NCBI GenBank assembly: GCA_023853785.1
Contig: JAJIRX010001023.1
Span: 33,334-97,333 of the forward strand
Direction: 5' to 3'
Source: Psilocybe azurescens
Taxonomy: Eukaryota; Basidiomycota; Agaricomycetes; Agaricales; Agrocybaceae
DNA length: 64,000 nt
Every line of letters begins with the position of its first letter. Position 1 is the first letter of the stretch. This document shows positions 38,281 through 49,743 of this stretch, one piece after another. A program made the position numbers and the translations under genes. The notes beneath the pieces were generated by a model. It saw only the letters and a program-made list of their open reading frames with translations, was not told the origin of the DNA and did not search any database.

Positions 38281-39970
38281 GGTGCCTATCCAGTGAAGAT
38301 GTGTTATATCTGATTTTCGAACCAGGTCAAAAACTAACTACAGATATAATCACTAACTCTTGATACTTTGAACAATGTCTGGTTGGTTTATATTTTTGAT
38401 ATAAATATTGTTATATATCTGTGTCTATGGGTTTTGTTGATCGTGTTAACATGATGGCTATTTGCGTTGATGGTTTTCTCACTATTGAACTATTATCATT
38501 TGGACACTCTCCCACCCTTTCCCACCTTCTGTACAGGTAAAGATTCTGGAAAACCTTATAGACGGTTGATTCTTCTGTGGTATTTTGCATTGACCGTCAT
38601 GTCAAATCCATAGCCCACTTCGAACTTTGGGGCCCCTGATGGTGCATAATGTGCATACATGACGAAAGGGCTCGTGAAGATAGAACTGGTATAACTTTAA
38701 CTCGTGGGACACAGACTGTGCTAAATGGATTGAAATAACAACTTCTATTTTGTTTGATCAAGTAATTTATCTGCTCAAGGGTGATGTGTCGTGCCCAGTG
38801 GATGACATGTAATGATTGAGGCAGTGAAAATGTTAGCAATGTTGCCTTGTTTCTAAGGTGTGGTAACCGAGGAAATTCCATTGTTGAAGGCTCCACTCTA
38901 ATCAAACAGACGCCAACGTCGTCGGTAAATGTCATGATGAGTAAATCCCTAACAGATGTTGACCCTAAAACGTCTAGATCTACTACTAAATGCCCTGACT
39001 CATGGAAAGAGATCAGTCTCCTATAATGTGTGAGTGGAAGTCTGTGACTTTATCAGTCATAATTAAGTCGAGAACCAAGGAGCTTGCGTTGTCAACTGTG
39101 ATAGAACTTGAGTGTGTACTAGCGACAAATGATATGGCGGAGATCTTAAAGACGTGATGGCAACTTCTTGAGAGGTATCCCCAGCTCTACATACCATTTC
39201 TTCGATAAAATCAGGCCAAAATTTGCCTGATTTCGTCCTACGACAGGACCAAAGTGAAGAAAAATGTTGAATAACTAAATTCAGGAATTTCATTGGATTG
39301 CTGCAGACTCTGGCTGTTCTGGCAATTGCCAATCTTAATTTAGTGCTTTCAACCGTCGAGTTAAATTAGAAATATTGAGACACTGCTACAACCACGATAA
39401 GCTGATCCAGGATGGAAGCATGTCCTTATTTAAATGAAGTATAATTCCGCACGGAGATATTTGATACTGATCATCAGGATTTGGCACAACTGTGCTCTAT
39501 TCTCATCGATCTCATGATATAAGTAAAGTCGAAATGCGTGAGCACGTTGTTAGATATTCACGTAGTAGGGGTGATGATTAGGCCATAAGCCTGCCACAGT
39601 GGTGAGTGCAAAATTAGTATAACTTCTTACACCAATTGATTGAAGGAACACTATCCAACCTATGGCATGGGCTAGACAATGTTCACAGGTTTCTTCTCGG
39701 AGTTATAATCAATTTTCCATATATCGTGACTGCACAGGGGCCTAATGACACGACAACGCTCAAATCAAAGTAAGCCCATATACGGAGCCTATTCTAGGCT
39801 TGAAAGTCTTGTGTGCAACTCGGTTTCTATTTTATGATGCATTGCCTTGCAAGTGGTGAGAATTGTATGGTCCTCGCCAAGGGTTCTCCGATCATTGCAA
39901 CTAATATATATAAGTCAGACTTCAGTATTCAAAAAGTATACCTCTTGCAACACACTTTATTGTCACCCCT
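38281..39970. other. Low-information stretch between COG3 scrap and 7TM gene
   Basis: Short frames only (minus-strand frames near 38597-38935 and 39063-39332), with no domain seen. AT-rich near 38330-38480. No terminal repeats or transposase motif were found to explain the insertion between the two COG3 5'-flank copies. Confidence 0.4.
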
Positions 39971-41280
39971 ATGTCTCCATCGAGTTTTCCTAACTCTGTA
40001 ACTGTGCAAGAGGGTGTGATTGTGATTAGCTCCACCCTTAACGGTTCTCTTCTGTTTAATTTCCTTATTGGTGTGTTTCGTACATGTCATTTTATTAATA
40101 TCGTCAACTTATGTACGTCAGGAGTATACACCATGGTGTACATTCAAACAATGTACCGCTATTGTAAGATCCCATTCTGTGTGGAAAATAAAAATATTAA
40201 AAGACCCGACAGTACACAAACAGATAGCGAATATCAATCGACGCATCGTTTTGGCAGCCATATCAATGCTGTACCTCCTGACCCTGTCAAATTCCGTCCT
40301 TCAATGGTACTTGCTTAACTTACAGATAGTGTTGAATGGAAGCACCCGGGAATCCATTTTCATTGTCACACTGGAGGGCGGCCCGCGAGGGCTGTTGGCA
40401 CTGAATGCATTTCTATTTTATTCCTCGTTCATTGTATCCGATGGATTGCTGGTATGTGCAGTATACATATCATCAACCGTCGTGCTGTTCTGATCGACCC
40501 AAGCTATGGAGATGCTATCACGTCTGGGGACAATCACTTCGGGTTATTTTATTCCCCACAATACTTGTCTTTGCAGAGTTTGGTGAGTTTTATAATTCAA
40601 AGTGGCTATCTGGAGTATTGATCTATCATTCCAGGTCTCTTCGTCGCAGTAACAGTTTTAGTAGCGCGATTTGGTGACTTCGAAGTAAACACCACCTTAT
40701 TCGAAAACATCGAAACTGCCTTGGTGTTCGTCTCATTGGGCACCACGGTCACGACAACATCTCTCATTGCCCACAGAATAAATGCTGCCTCGCTTTTGAA
40801 TGGCTCGTCATCCAATAGGTTATTCAACCGTGCAGTAACATTGGTCATCGAATCAGCCGCAGCCTATTCGCTCGTACTGCTCATCTACGCTGTCTTCACA
40901 ATTGTTCCGCGATTTATTGCGTTTGGATCTCCCGTGGATAACGCTGTATTCTACCTACAAGTTCTGGTCAGTACCGTTGCAGTGCGTAGCTTTCATTATA
41001 CATACGTCTGAACGATATCCTTGTCTGACATAGAGAATGTTACTAGGGGATGGCTCCAACAGTCCTGGTGGCAAGGATTGCTCTTACCAGCCCTCATATT
41101 ACGACTGGACAAACAATCGCTAACATAACTGGCTTGCGATTTGAATCCCAGCCAAGAAGTAATCGCAGTGGGACCGAGACCGGAGAAGTTCGGCCCTCAA
41201 TGCTCACAGGCGAGGCAGCGGTAGCTATGGTGTGCGAGGCCAAGAACAATTCTAGTGGTCATGAAGTTGAGAGTGTTTAA
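39971..41280 (+). CDS. Mushroom-type 7TM membrane protein (copy 1)
   Basis: Start ATG at 39971 (MSPSSFPNSVTVQEGVIVISS). Segments are LLFNFLIGVYTMVYIQTMYRY, RRIVLAAISMLYLLTLSNSV, the SDGLL|LWRCYHVWGQS junction over an intron (gtatgt..cccaag), VILFPTILVFAEFG, VAVTVLVARF, then LGTTVTTTSLIAHRINAAS and SAAAYSLVLLIYAVFTIV. After a further intron comes GMAPTVLVARIALTS and a hydrophilic tail ending at 41280. The order (WRCYVVW-type turn, TTSLIAxRI, MAPTLLVAR) is the signature of a large uncharacterised Agaricomycete seven-helix family sometimes described as GPCR-like. Function and ligand are unknown. It sits inside the segment that separates the COG3 5' flank from its third copy. Confidence 0.75.
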
Positions 41281-42405
41281 GATGGAAATGGGCCAGTGGA
41301 GATGGTCTATTGTCAAAGCATATTCTTTCTAATTTTTTTCTCTTCTTGCTTCTGTACCTTTATCTCTGAGATGTACTACTACTAATGTGAGGCACAGCAA
41401 CATTTGGGTTCATTGTGAATCCGTAATATTACATGAACAGTAAAGATTACTTGATGTGAGGAGGAGGAGCTGCATTTTATTTATTTATTGTTATTTTGTA
41501 GCCTCTGAGGGGCGGGCCCCTTCCTCGGCTTTCTATCTAATGTAGTTGTACTTTGACCCAAGCCTCTTGGGTCGCTCGCCGCTTCGTCTTTGGCTACCCT
41601 CTGCACTCCAGAGGGCTCTCACGTCCCCCTGCTGAGAGGAGCTGCATATATGACAGGACGATCACCCCACACATTGAGGGTGATGCCTGTCATGATGCTC
41701 CGATATTCTGGTACTCAATTGCATGTGGTAAGTCTATGCCGTGTTGATAATATACAGGTCTGATTGTGGGATATGGGATTGTATATAAATGCATACAGAG
41801 CTGTTGAGGCGGGAGAATGTGCAGGCAGATACTGCAGCGCCATTAAAAAGCCAGTCTACTGGGTTTGACTCCGAGACATTGTCAGCACGGGATAATATCC
41901 CCAAGAACGCTCCAGATAGGATTATTCAGTACGTAGAGTTGATTCTACGTTTAGCGCTTTGTGTTCATGCCGTTGATTTTGCTTGGGTTTTGCGTTGATT
42001 GGTGGTTTGGGGTGTTTTAATGCCATTCACATTTTATTGCTGCAGTGTCTATTGCATATTTAAATTATGAAGGTAGAAAAAATCAAGGGCTGTAAATACA
42101 GGATTGAAGACAAAGAATGAGACAAGAATGAGTTGAGAATGAGAAACGCATAGTGACTTTTTTTTCCGAGGTTCGCAAGATTCGGCAGACTCCGTAGTTT
42201 CGTACGGACGCTGTCGCCAAACAACGCCCATCAGATCAATCCGAAAGCGTCACCAGACTAAGCAGTGAACGGCAACATTCTACTTACGCTATTGCGCTCA
42301 CTCGACTGGACGACGATACCTTGTTTTTGTTTCTGGATTACATATGAATACGAATCTGTGACTGGACACTGTGACGCTGAAAACGAAGGAACGAACGGAA
42401 ATTAA
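41281..42405. other. COG3 upstream region, partly repeated
   Basis: From about 41935 to 42145 this aligns with 37995-38190 (plus) and with 25500-25690 (minus), so the COG3 5' flank exists three times in the window. Anchors are gtagagt(t/a)gatt, gccattcac/gccatttac, aatgagttgagaatgaga and agtgac. The rest (41281-41930) has no supported gene. Confidence 0.55.
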
Positions 42406-45400
42406 ATGGCGTCGCGGTCGGGCAATATGCGAAGAGGGCCGACGCCGGCGTCGCTTGCGCTGTCCACGTCGAATCTTGGTGAGAGCGTTACCACCAACAA
42501 TAATGCGGGTGCGAGCGGGAGCGGGAACAACAACTACAGCAACAGCAACAGCAACATCAGCAACAGCAGCAATAACAACGCCTCGGGCGCGGGGCAGCAT
42601 GGGAGGGTGAATGTCAGCCTGGAGGAGTGGGAGCGCAACACGCCGTTGACGGAGCTGCAGCAGCGCAGCGTGAACCTGCTGATGAAGTGGAATGAGAGCG
42701 GGACGAAGCCCATGCCGCTGAAGGTCAGCACCCTTTTCTTGTCATGAGCATGAGGAGTACGATGCTACGAAACGACATAGTTCGCAGAGGAGCCTGGGCC
42801 GCCTACGCCCATCGCGCAGCACCGTCTGCTCCACCAAGCACAACAAAAGATAGTTCGGGCTCGCGCAGCCCCATCTCCCGCTCGAGCACGCCGAACGCGG
42901 GGCGTACCGCCCCGAGCACGCGCTGCTGCACCCGGCGCACGCGATCCAGACGCCGCAGCAGTTCTACGACTGGTTCGCGCTCGTCGACCGCTCCGTCGCG
43001 CACAGCCAGGAGGCGCACTACCGCGCGCACGTCGCGGGCCTCGCGGAGCACCTCGCCGTGTGCGATCTCCTGCTCGAGCGGGTCGAGATGGTGGAGCGGG
43101 AGGTGGCCGGGATGATGGACGGATGGCGCGGGGTGGAGGAGGGCGGCAAGAGCCTGAAGGGCGCGTGTGAGCGGTTGCTGGAGGAGCGGGATGCGTTGGT
43201 GGAGCTGGTGGATGATATTGGCGGGCATTTGGAGTATTTCCAGGAGCTGGAGCATGCGACGCGGATGCTGAATCATCCCGGGGAGTCGTTGATCTTCCAG
43301 GCGGACTTTTTGTATATGGTCGAGCGGGTCGATATATGCATCGATTTTCTCAAGTCTCATGTGAGTTCGGATTCCGGTTTGTTTATGATACTTTTCTTAT
43401 TTTGGGAATGCTAGCGACATTATAAGGAGGCGGAGGTGTACTTGCTGCGTTTCCAGCAATGCATGACACGTGCGATGACGCTCATCAAGATGAACTTTGT
43501 CGGGTCTCTCCGCGCGCTCTCGGCTGAAATTTCAAAACGTCTCACAGAGGTACGTCGCACCTTACGACCATTTTCATCTTCATCGTAACTAACCCATATC
43601 CTCTAGGACATTTCGCCGACAGCACAACACCACCTGCTCTACACGCGCTTCAGATCCATATCCACGCGCGTCGCCCCGCTGCTCGGCGAGCTCGAGCGGC
43701 GCGCGCAGGCGTACCCCGACGAGCTCGCCGCCCTCCTCGCGGAATGCCACGCCGCGTATCTCACCACGCGCAAAGCGCTCCTCGTCCCGCGCGTCATGGA
43801 GGAGATTCGGGGCCTTGATCCGGGGAGGAGTGAGCTCGTGGAGCTGACGCGGGAGGGGTGTGGCTATTTGAAGGCGCTTTGTGGGGACGAGTGGGCGCTT
43901 TATAGGGAGTTCTTCGCGACGGGGGAGAGTGGGCTTTAGTGCGTTTTGCTTTTGCTTTTGCTTTTGCTTTTTTTTGCGCATATATGCTGATGGATGGATC
44001 TGATTTCCTCCTTCCCTCCCTTCCCCGCGCACTTCTACTTTCCCAGCCAATACCTCGAAACACTGTGCGACCTGCTGTACGACGACCTCCGCCCGCGCAT
44101 CCTGCACGAGCCGCGGCTGACGGTGCTCTGCGAGGTGTGCACCGTGCTGCAGGCGCTCATGGTGCTCGACACGTCGACGGTGTCCGGCTCGATTGCTACG
44201 TCTACCACCACCAGCGACTCTTCATCATCGGCCGATGAGGACAACGACGACGGCTCAGGCTCCGATGAGAGCGACGACGACGGCGACGAAACGGGCCGGC
44301 GGCGGCGGCGTAAATCAGACGCAGAGCTCACAATCCCCGCGTCCCCCTCCTCACGCTCTCGCTCCCGCTCCCCGTCCTCGCGCTCCCAAAAGCCCAACAC
44401 CGCGCGCATCTCGCGCCGGCTGCACATCGCGACGCTCCTGAAGATGGTGCTGCAGGATGCGCAGACGCGGCTGTTCTTCAAGGCGCAGGCGGTGATCCAG
44501 AGCGAGATTAGGTTCTATGTGCCGGGTGCGCGGGATTTGGATCTGGGGTTGGATTGTGAGTTGCTTTTTCTTGATTCTTTTTTGTTCTTTTCGCTTTTGG
44601 GCAATGTGGTTTATGGTTTCTGCGCGTGCGTGTATATAAGCGTGCTTCTTATCGCCGTCGTCGTGGATGGATGGGTGTGTATAGGTGGTGGTTTACATTT
44701 CTAATCCAGGAATTTTTGTTATTTGTCTTGTTCATCCTTCTTTTATGTCTATGTCTAATTATTTTCTTTCTTTCTTTCTTTCTTCCTTGCTCGTTTTCGT
44801 TTTCATGTTCGTTTTTCTCAATCGCTGACTAAACCTCTTCCACCCCTTCTCCTCTCCTCTCTCTCATCTCATCTACAACAACAAACCCAGCAGCAAACCA
44901 ACGCACCACCAGTACCGGCACCGGCACCGAGCTCCGAGAGAAGGAGAGCACGAATCTTATATTCGAGGGCGTTTCTTCTGCGCTTGCCAGAGGGAACGCC
45001 AACGCCAACACGCATGAGAAAGGGAACGGGAAGGAGACGTGGTATCCGACGCTGCAGAAGACGGTGTGGGTGTTGGGCCAGTTGCGGGATTTCGTCAAGG
45101 TTAGTCGGAATTCCTTTTGTGGATGGTTTTGGAGTAGTTCTGACGTGTTGTGTTATTTATTTTTTCTTGTGTATTGCATTTACGTCTGCGTCCTGTGCTT
45201 ATGCTATCAACTAATCAGCCCGCGATCTTTGGAAGACATCGCTCAAGAAGCCCTGTCCTACTGCCGGCTATCGCTCATCCACGCGTCGGAGCTCATTGCG
45301 TCGCAGCGCAATTCCGATTCGAGCTCAGGTGCAGTTGGGAGACTGGACGGCGCGCTGTTCCTCGTGCGGCATATGCTGATTCTGAAGGAGGTGTGGGTCA

Positions 45401-46322
45401 GTTTGGAGGAGATGCGGGGAGGGAGGAGGGTGCGGGTGGGGAGCAGCACCAGCCCAAAGATGACGACGACAACGACGACAAAGGGGGGCGGGGATGGGGA
45501 CGGGGATGGGATTGGGCAGTGCGCGTGCGCTGGACTTTGGGCTGGGCGCGAGTCTTGCAGGGGGAGGTGTTACAGGTGGCTTCATCTCTTTTTTATGCCT
45601 TGTCGATTAGTTGGTTATTAACACACTGTGCCCGTATTTTAGAAACCCTGAGCAACATGCTCAGCAGGACGACGTCCCTGCTCCCCGAGGGCCTGTTCGC
45701 CTCGCTGGGGGTGACGAGAGGCGGTGTGGAGAGCGACATGCGGGGTGTCAAGTTGGTGCGTTTGTCTCCTTTTTTTATTTCTTCGTCTCCTCCATACTCA
45801 TTGCGGACCTCAAAACTACTCGATAGGACATCGACCATACGCTCAGGAAAGCGTGCGAGGACGTGATCGCGGCGTGTTCGGGGCCGGTGTGTGCGATATT
45901 GGCTGCGTGGACGGATAGTCAGAGCATTGCAAGCACCACCGCCGCTGCGAAGGGCACCTCGGCACCATCTGAGGGCTCGGCTGCGGCTGCGGCTGCTGCT
46001 TCGCCTCTTCCGCCATCCTCGACTTCATTAGAGGAGACCTGCCCACCATCCACCTCCGCTTCCTCGACGCCGTGCAGCGCGACCTGCGCGCGGGCGTCGT
46101 GTGCATTCGGCGCTACATCGCGGATGAGCGGACGGTGAGGGTGCTGGTGGACCATGTGGTGGAGCGGGTGGCGGGGTGCTATGAGCGCTGGGGGATGTCG
46201 TTGTTTCTGGTGGTGGTGGTAGTGTTGGTGGGAGTGGGAGGAATGGAGCACCGGGAGTGGATATTTTGAGCTCGGCGAGGTTGAGGGAGGTGTTGAGGGA
46301 GGTGTGTGCGGAATCTGGATGA
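42406..46322 (+). CDS. COG3: Conserved oligomeric Golgi complex subunit 3 (Sec34-like)
   Basis: COG3 is a lobe-A subunit of the COG tether, which captures retrograde vesicles at the cis-Golgi. ATG at 42406 opens an Asn/Ser-rich leader, then VNLLMKWNESGTKPMPLK. Diagnostic motifs follow: TPQQFYDWFALVDRSVAH (near 42955), GGKSLKGACERLLEERD, YFQELEHATRMLNHPGES, VERVDICIDFLKSH|RHYKEAEVYLLRFQQ, MTRAMTLIKMNFVGSLRAL, then GLYQYLETLCDLLYDD across the 43939-44046 intron, DAQTRLFFKAQAVIQSEIR, ETWYPTLQKTVWVLGQL and DIAQEALSYCRLSL, ending ARLREVLREVCAESG at 46320-46322. An acidic/SR-rich insert lies near 44220-44400. Frame corrections are needed near 42880, 45226 (one extra G), about 45990 and about 46210. 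COG3 is normally single-copy and important, so these are probably assembly errors. Confidence 0.85.
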
Positions 46323-46984
46323 GGCGGAGTCGAGTTTGGGTTCGGGTTTGAGTTTGGGTTACGGATGTTGTTGAGGAGTGTCTTTCTTTTCTGTTACTTT
46401 CTTTTTGCTGTTGGTTTTTTTGTTTTGGACCTTGATTAACTCAAACATCTATATGCTCTGCTGACGGTGTTCCTCTCTGTGTGTTTTGCGAGTACATCGC
46501 CTCGAGGAATTGTTGTTGTGGTCCAACAATTCTGCGTATTTTAAGCATATGATAGCCAATCGGATTCGGCGCCGACCGTTGGAAGTCAGCCTGTCGGGTG
46601 AGTACACTAAAGCTCTTAAAGATGATTCTGACCGACTGCCAATTTGCATGTACCCATGTGACTATCAAGTAGTGAGTGGTATGCGATTCTAAGCCTGGTT
46701 TGTTGTATTGTCATGAATCATTTGGAGAGGAGAGGAGAATCTGCGTGCTCAACTTCACGAACGCACTCTGTAAGGTTTCGGCCATGTCGTCCGCTATGCA
46801 ATGGTTCTTCTCGCTTAAATAGAGAAAAGGAAGGCCTGACGGGCTATATTTGAATGCGGCGAATGCCTATGCACATTCGTAGCTAAGTAAGCTCTGACAA
46901 TTAATTTCTGCTACCTCGTTCCAGAATCCTCAGGGCACGTTGTGCATACATAACCTAGAGCTACTTAGGGAATACTGGTGTTTG
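46323..46984 (+). repeat. COG3 3' flank, duplicated in left copy
   Basis: About 46440-46700 matches the reverse complement of 24000-24240 (cggattcggcgccgacc, gctcttaaagatg). No independent gene is supported. It connects COG3 to the MFS relic in the same order as in the left copy. Confidence 0.55.
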
Positions 46985-47985
46985 GGAGAGTTTTTGGTGC
47001 ACGAGGTACATCAATTTGTAGCTGATGTCGTTGGGAAAGGTATAATAAGACTGATCAAGAGCCGGAGGAGTTATTCTCAGTGATTGTACGGCACCCAATT
47101 CGACCGCGACAGTCTCCTTGTTCCCCTCGTCCAGTAATGCGTTTCGCGCTGGAGGACGTCAGCCGACACCTGACGACGACGAGGCAATTGGATCCTCATC
47201 GGCTGCTATATCGACAATTGGCACAGCGTCCCTGGGAATATAGTATTTCGAGCTTTGTTACTGGCAGGATCTCAGTGTTAGTGTATCAAAAATATCCAGA
47301 ATGTGCAAGACTTGGGATGTGGGTTTGATTCGGAATCTGTATAGCCGCTCTACTTCTGTCTAGCTTCGCGACGAAGGTACGTTTTCATTTCGTTTTCTCC
47401 CATCTGCTATCATACAACAAACTTCTAAGCTCCATGTCGCAACACATGAGACCTATCAATTTATTACCCTTCAGGGATTCGTATTTGATTTCTGCACAGA
47501 CCTTTGTATTCGCTCGTTATGATATGGCTTCCAGAATGGTTTATTGCAAGGAGAGGTCTAACCACAGGAATTATTTTTGCGGATCTGTTCCCATTTATGC
47601 TGGGTTATCTATTGAAATATGTAGGTTTCCGCTGGACCTCGGGGCCAGTGGGCAGTACAAATGTTCAACTCAATCAATTGACATGCGAACTAGAATATGG
47701 GCGCTTACATTCGGACTATGCTGTGCGATTGCCGTTCAGGGCCACAAGCCAAGAGTCACTACTTTAAGCCCAGCATCGAGTTTCCTCGGCAATCTTGGCG
47801 GCCACGAGATTTATCTTTGTTGAACAGCCCGGTGCTCTTTGGCGTCGTATGTTGACCCAATTATCCAACCTGTTGTGATTCCTCACGCTTGACGTAACCC
47901 AGATTGGTATCACTGTCGGCCAAGCGTTAGGATTCTCTACAGTCATTTTGTTTATACCGCTGTACACTTCATCGCTATCGAATAA
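46985..47985 (+). pseudogene. Broken duplicate of the MFS transporter
   Basis: Plus-strand relic of the transporter gene at 21350-23363. The 5' flank is well preserved (gatgtcgttgggaaagg), but the sequence jumps directly to cctcatcggctgctatat, the equivalent of about 22960, so exon 1 with the start codon is deleted. Recognisable pieces are LVYQKYPECARLGMWV, VMIWLPEWFIARRGL, MLGYLLKYVGFRWT, IWALTFGLCCAIAV and QALGFSTVILFIPLYTSSL, in changing frames with deletions (the GSGVGG loop is lost). Similarity stops near 47985, so the C-terminal half is missing too. Confidence 0.8.
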
Positions 47986-48130
47986 ATGATTATCAAAATA
48001 AATACAATATCTGCAACAAGACCGGACCGACACGATGAGGCACAGTCTGAGGCTCTGATATTACTACCCCGGGTCAGCCAACCAGAATAAGACATGTATA
48101 TGGCTCTGTAGTCGGCTCCCTTCTCGTCTA

Positions 48131-48819
48131 CAGTCGTGGACAATCAAACTCGACTAATTGGTGATCTCGGCAGCCAAGCAATTTTTCGGAAATCTGATTT
48201 CAGATTCTTGTTCAGCTCATCGAAATATGTCAAAAAACACACCTCCAAAAACTTTCCCACGAGCCGTTTAGATCGGCCAAATTTTTGACTAAAATAAATG
48301 ACATTTTATGTACCTAAGTTGGGTTGATAATGGCATCCAGGTGCTAAATATTAGTGTCCCATCCTTCAGTGTTATCTAATTGCTCATCAAGGTCGCTATG
48401 GATCACAGGATGGACATGGGAGGCTGTTTGATTGATTCCGAAGGCTGGCAATGTTTCTCTTTGCTTTCTTCTTTGCCTTACGATAAGTGATCAGTGATTT
48501 GTAGCTTAGGCAATAGGATTTTGGGAATTTTTTCGGGGAGGAACAGCTCGATAAAATTCCACAAAACTTTGGGATCATCCCACTCTTCAAAAAAATAAAG
48601 CGATTCCGCTATTTTTCAAGATTTTACCGGTTTTTTAAGGGTCCGGCCAATATTTTAAGGTATGCATTCCTTAACTGGTAATTTAAAGGGGAACGGCTCG
48701 ATAGGATGAGCTGAAAGTTGGTCAGGAAGCTCCTTAAATGGGATTCTACCGATTCCGATGGTTTTTGGGACCATCAATAAAAGTTGATTTTTTTAGTTGA
48801 GTTTGATTGTCCGTGACTA
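48131..48819. mobile_element. TA-flanked TIR element, MITE-like (Tc1/mariner type)
   Basis: A 689-bp element bounded by imperfect 27-bp terminal inverted repeats at 48131-48157 and 48793-48819; the left one starts cagtcgtggacaatcaaac. The repeats differ at about four positions. Both ends are directly flanked by TA (48129-48130 and 48820-48821), the target duplication of Tc1/mariner elements. Sub-terminal strings (cagctcat; gagccgtt/aacggctc) are also inverted. Only short frames lie inside, so it is non-autonomous; the transposase source is not in the window. Confidence 0.8.
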
Positions 48820-48821
48820 TA

Positions 48822-49743
48822 CGCACATGAAGATTCGACTGAAACTCGACATGAGGCTGTGCCGCCACTCGGGGTTGACGCCGAGGGACCACTTGTAGAC
48901 TCTGCGCCGCTGAGGTAGCTGTTTCATAATTAACTTATTCTCAGGCAAGCACACATCCGTACGATTATTAATATCTAAGGAATGTTAAAACGCATAGTTA
49001 TTGGATGAAGATCAGTGTTTGAAGTGATAGAACGGGACACGGTGCTCATTTTTGACATGTGAAGCGATGTCGGGTGCTACAAGGGTGCCAAATCACAAGA
49101 GAGTTTAGCGCCTGCTATGTCGCGCGTGGATTCGGATCAATTTGGTTCAAAAATCTTTTCATTGAGCGGAATTAACTCCCTCCGTGATGTCGACTGCTGA
49201 TTCCTGAATAGTCTCGACCCAGCCAATCTTGATGATTGGGGCTGTACAGCTGTACCCACCCGTTTGGAAGCCATCACTCGGCCTCATCAGGTATGTTTTC
49301 AGATATTTGTTATTGTCCATAGCTTATACTAAACAAAATGAAGTGGAAATATTCTACCTCGTAGACTAGGTTCGAGTCTACTGCTGAACTATCTCAGACT
49401 ATCTCTCTAGAAACATTGACTTTTCCAGCCGCACTAATTTTGCGATATGACGAGTTAGTATCTGATTCACTCACTTCTTTCCACATTTAGCTCAAGGACT
49501 TTTCTCAGGCAACCGTAGGACGGGTATCCAGGTGGAGTTTCAGACTTTATTTGAACAAAATACGACTTGATGTCTCTATCTTTCATATTCGATTTCTAGG
49601 CTATCACTCTGTGTTCAAGTGCTTGACAACTGGAGTACCGGGCATGTAGGAGACTAACCTTCTAGACGCCTAAGCCCTGAGATATAGTACGGGACAAACA
49701 CAATTGTTGCTTGCGTTTCCTCCGTTCTCTCTATATCGTGAAC
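48822..49743. other. Intergenic, no supported gene
   Basis: No frame longer than a few dozen codons, and no repeat or RNA gene seen. It presumably contains the promoter of the membrane-protein gene starting at 49744. Confidence 0.45.

Noticed and set aside
42803..43360. 185-codon minus-strand frame inside COG3
   Set aside because: Antisense shadow of a GC-rich exon; the plus frame matches COG3.
49360..49395. Possible tRNA T-arm (ggttcgagtc)
   Set aside because: The stem after the loop does not pair and no cloverleaf could be built around it.
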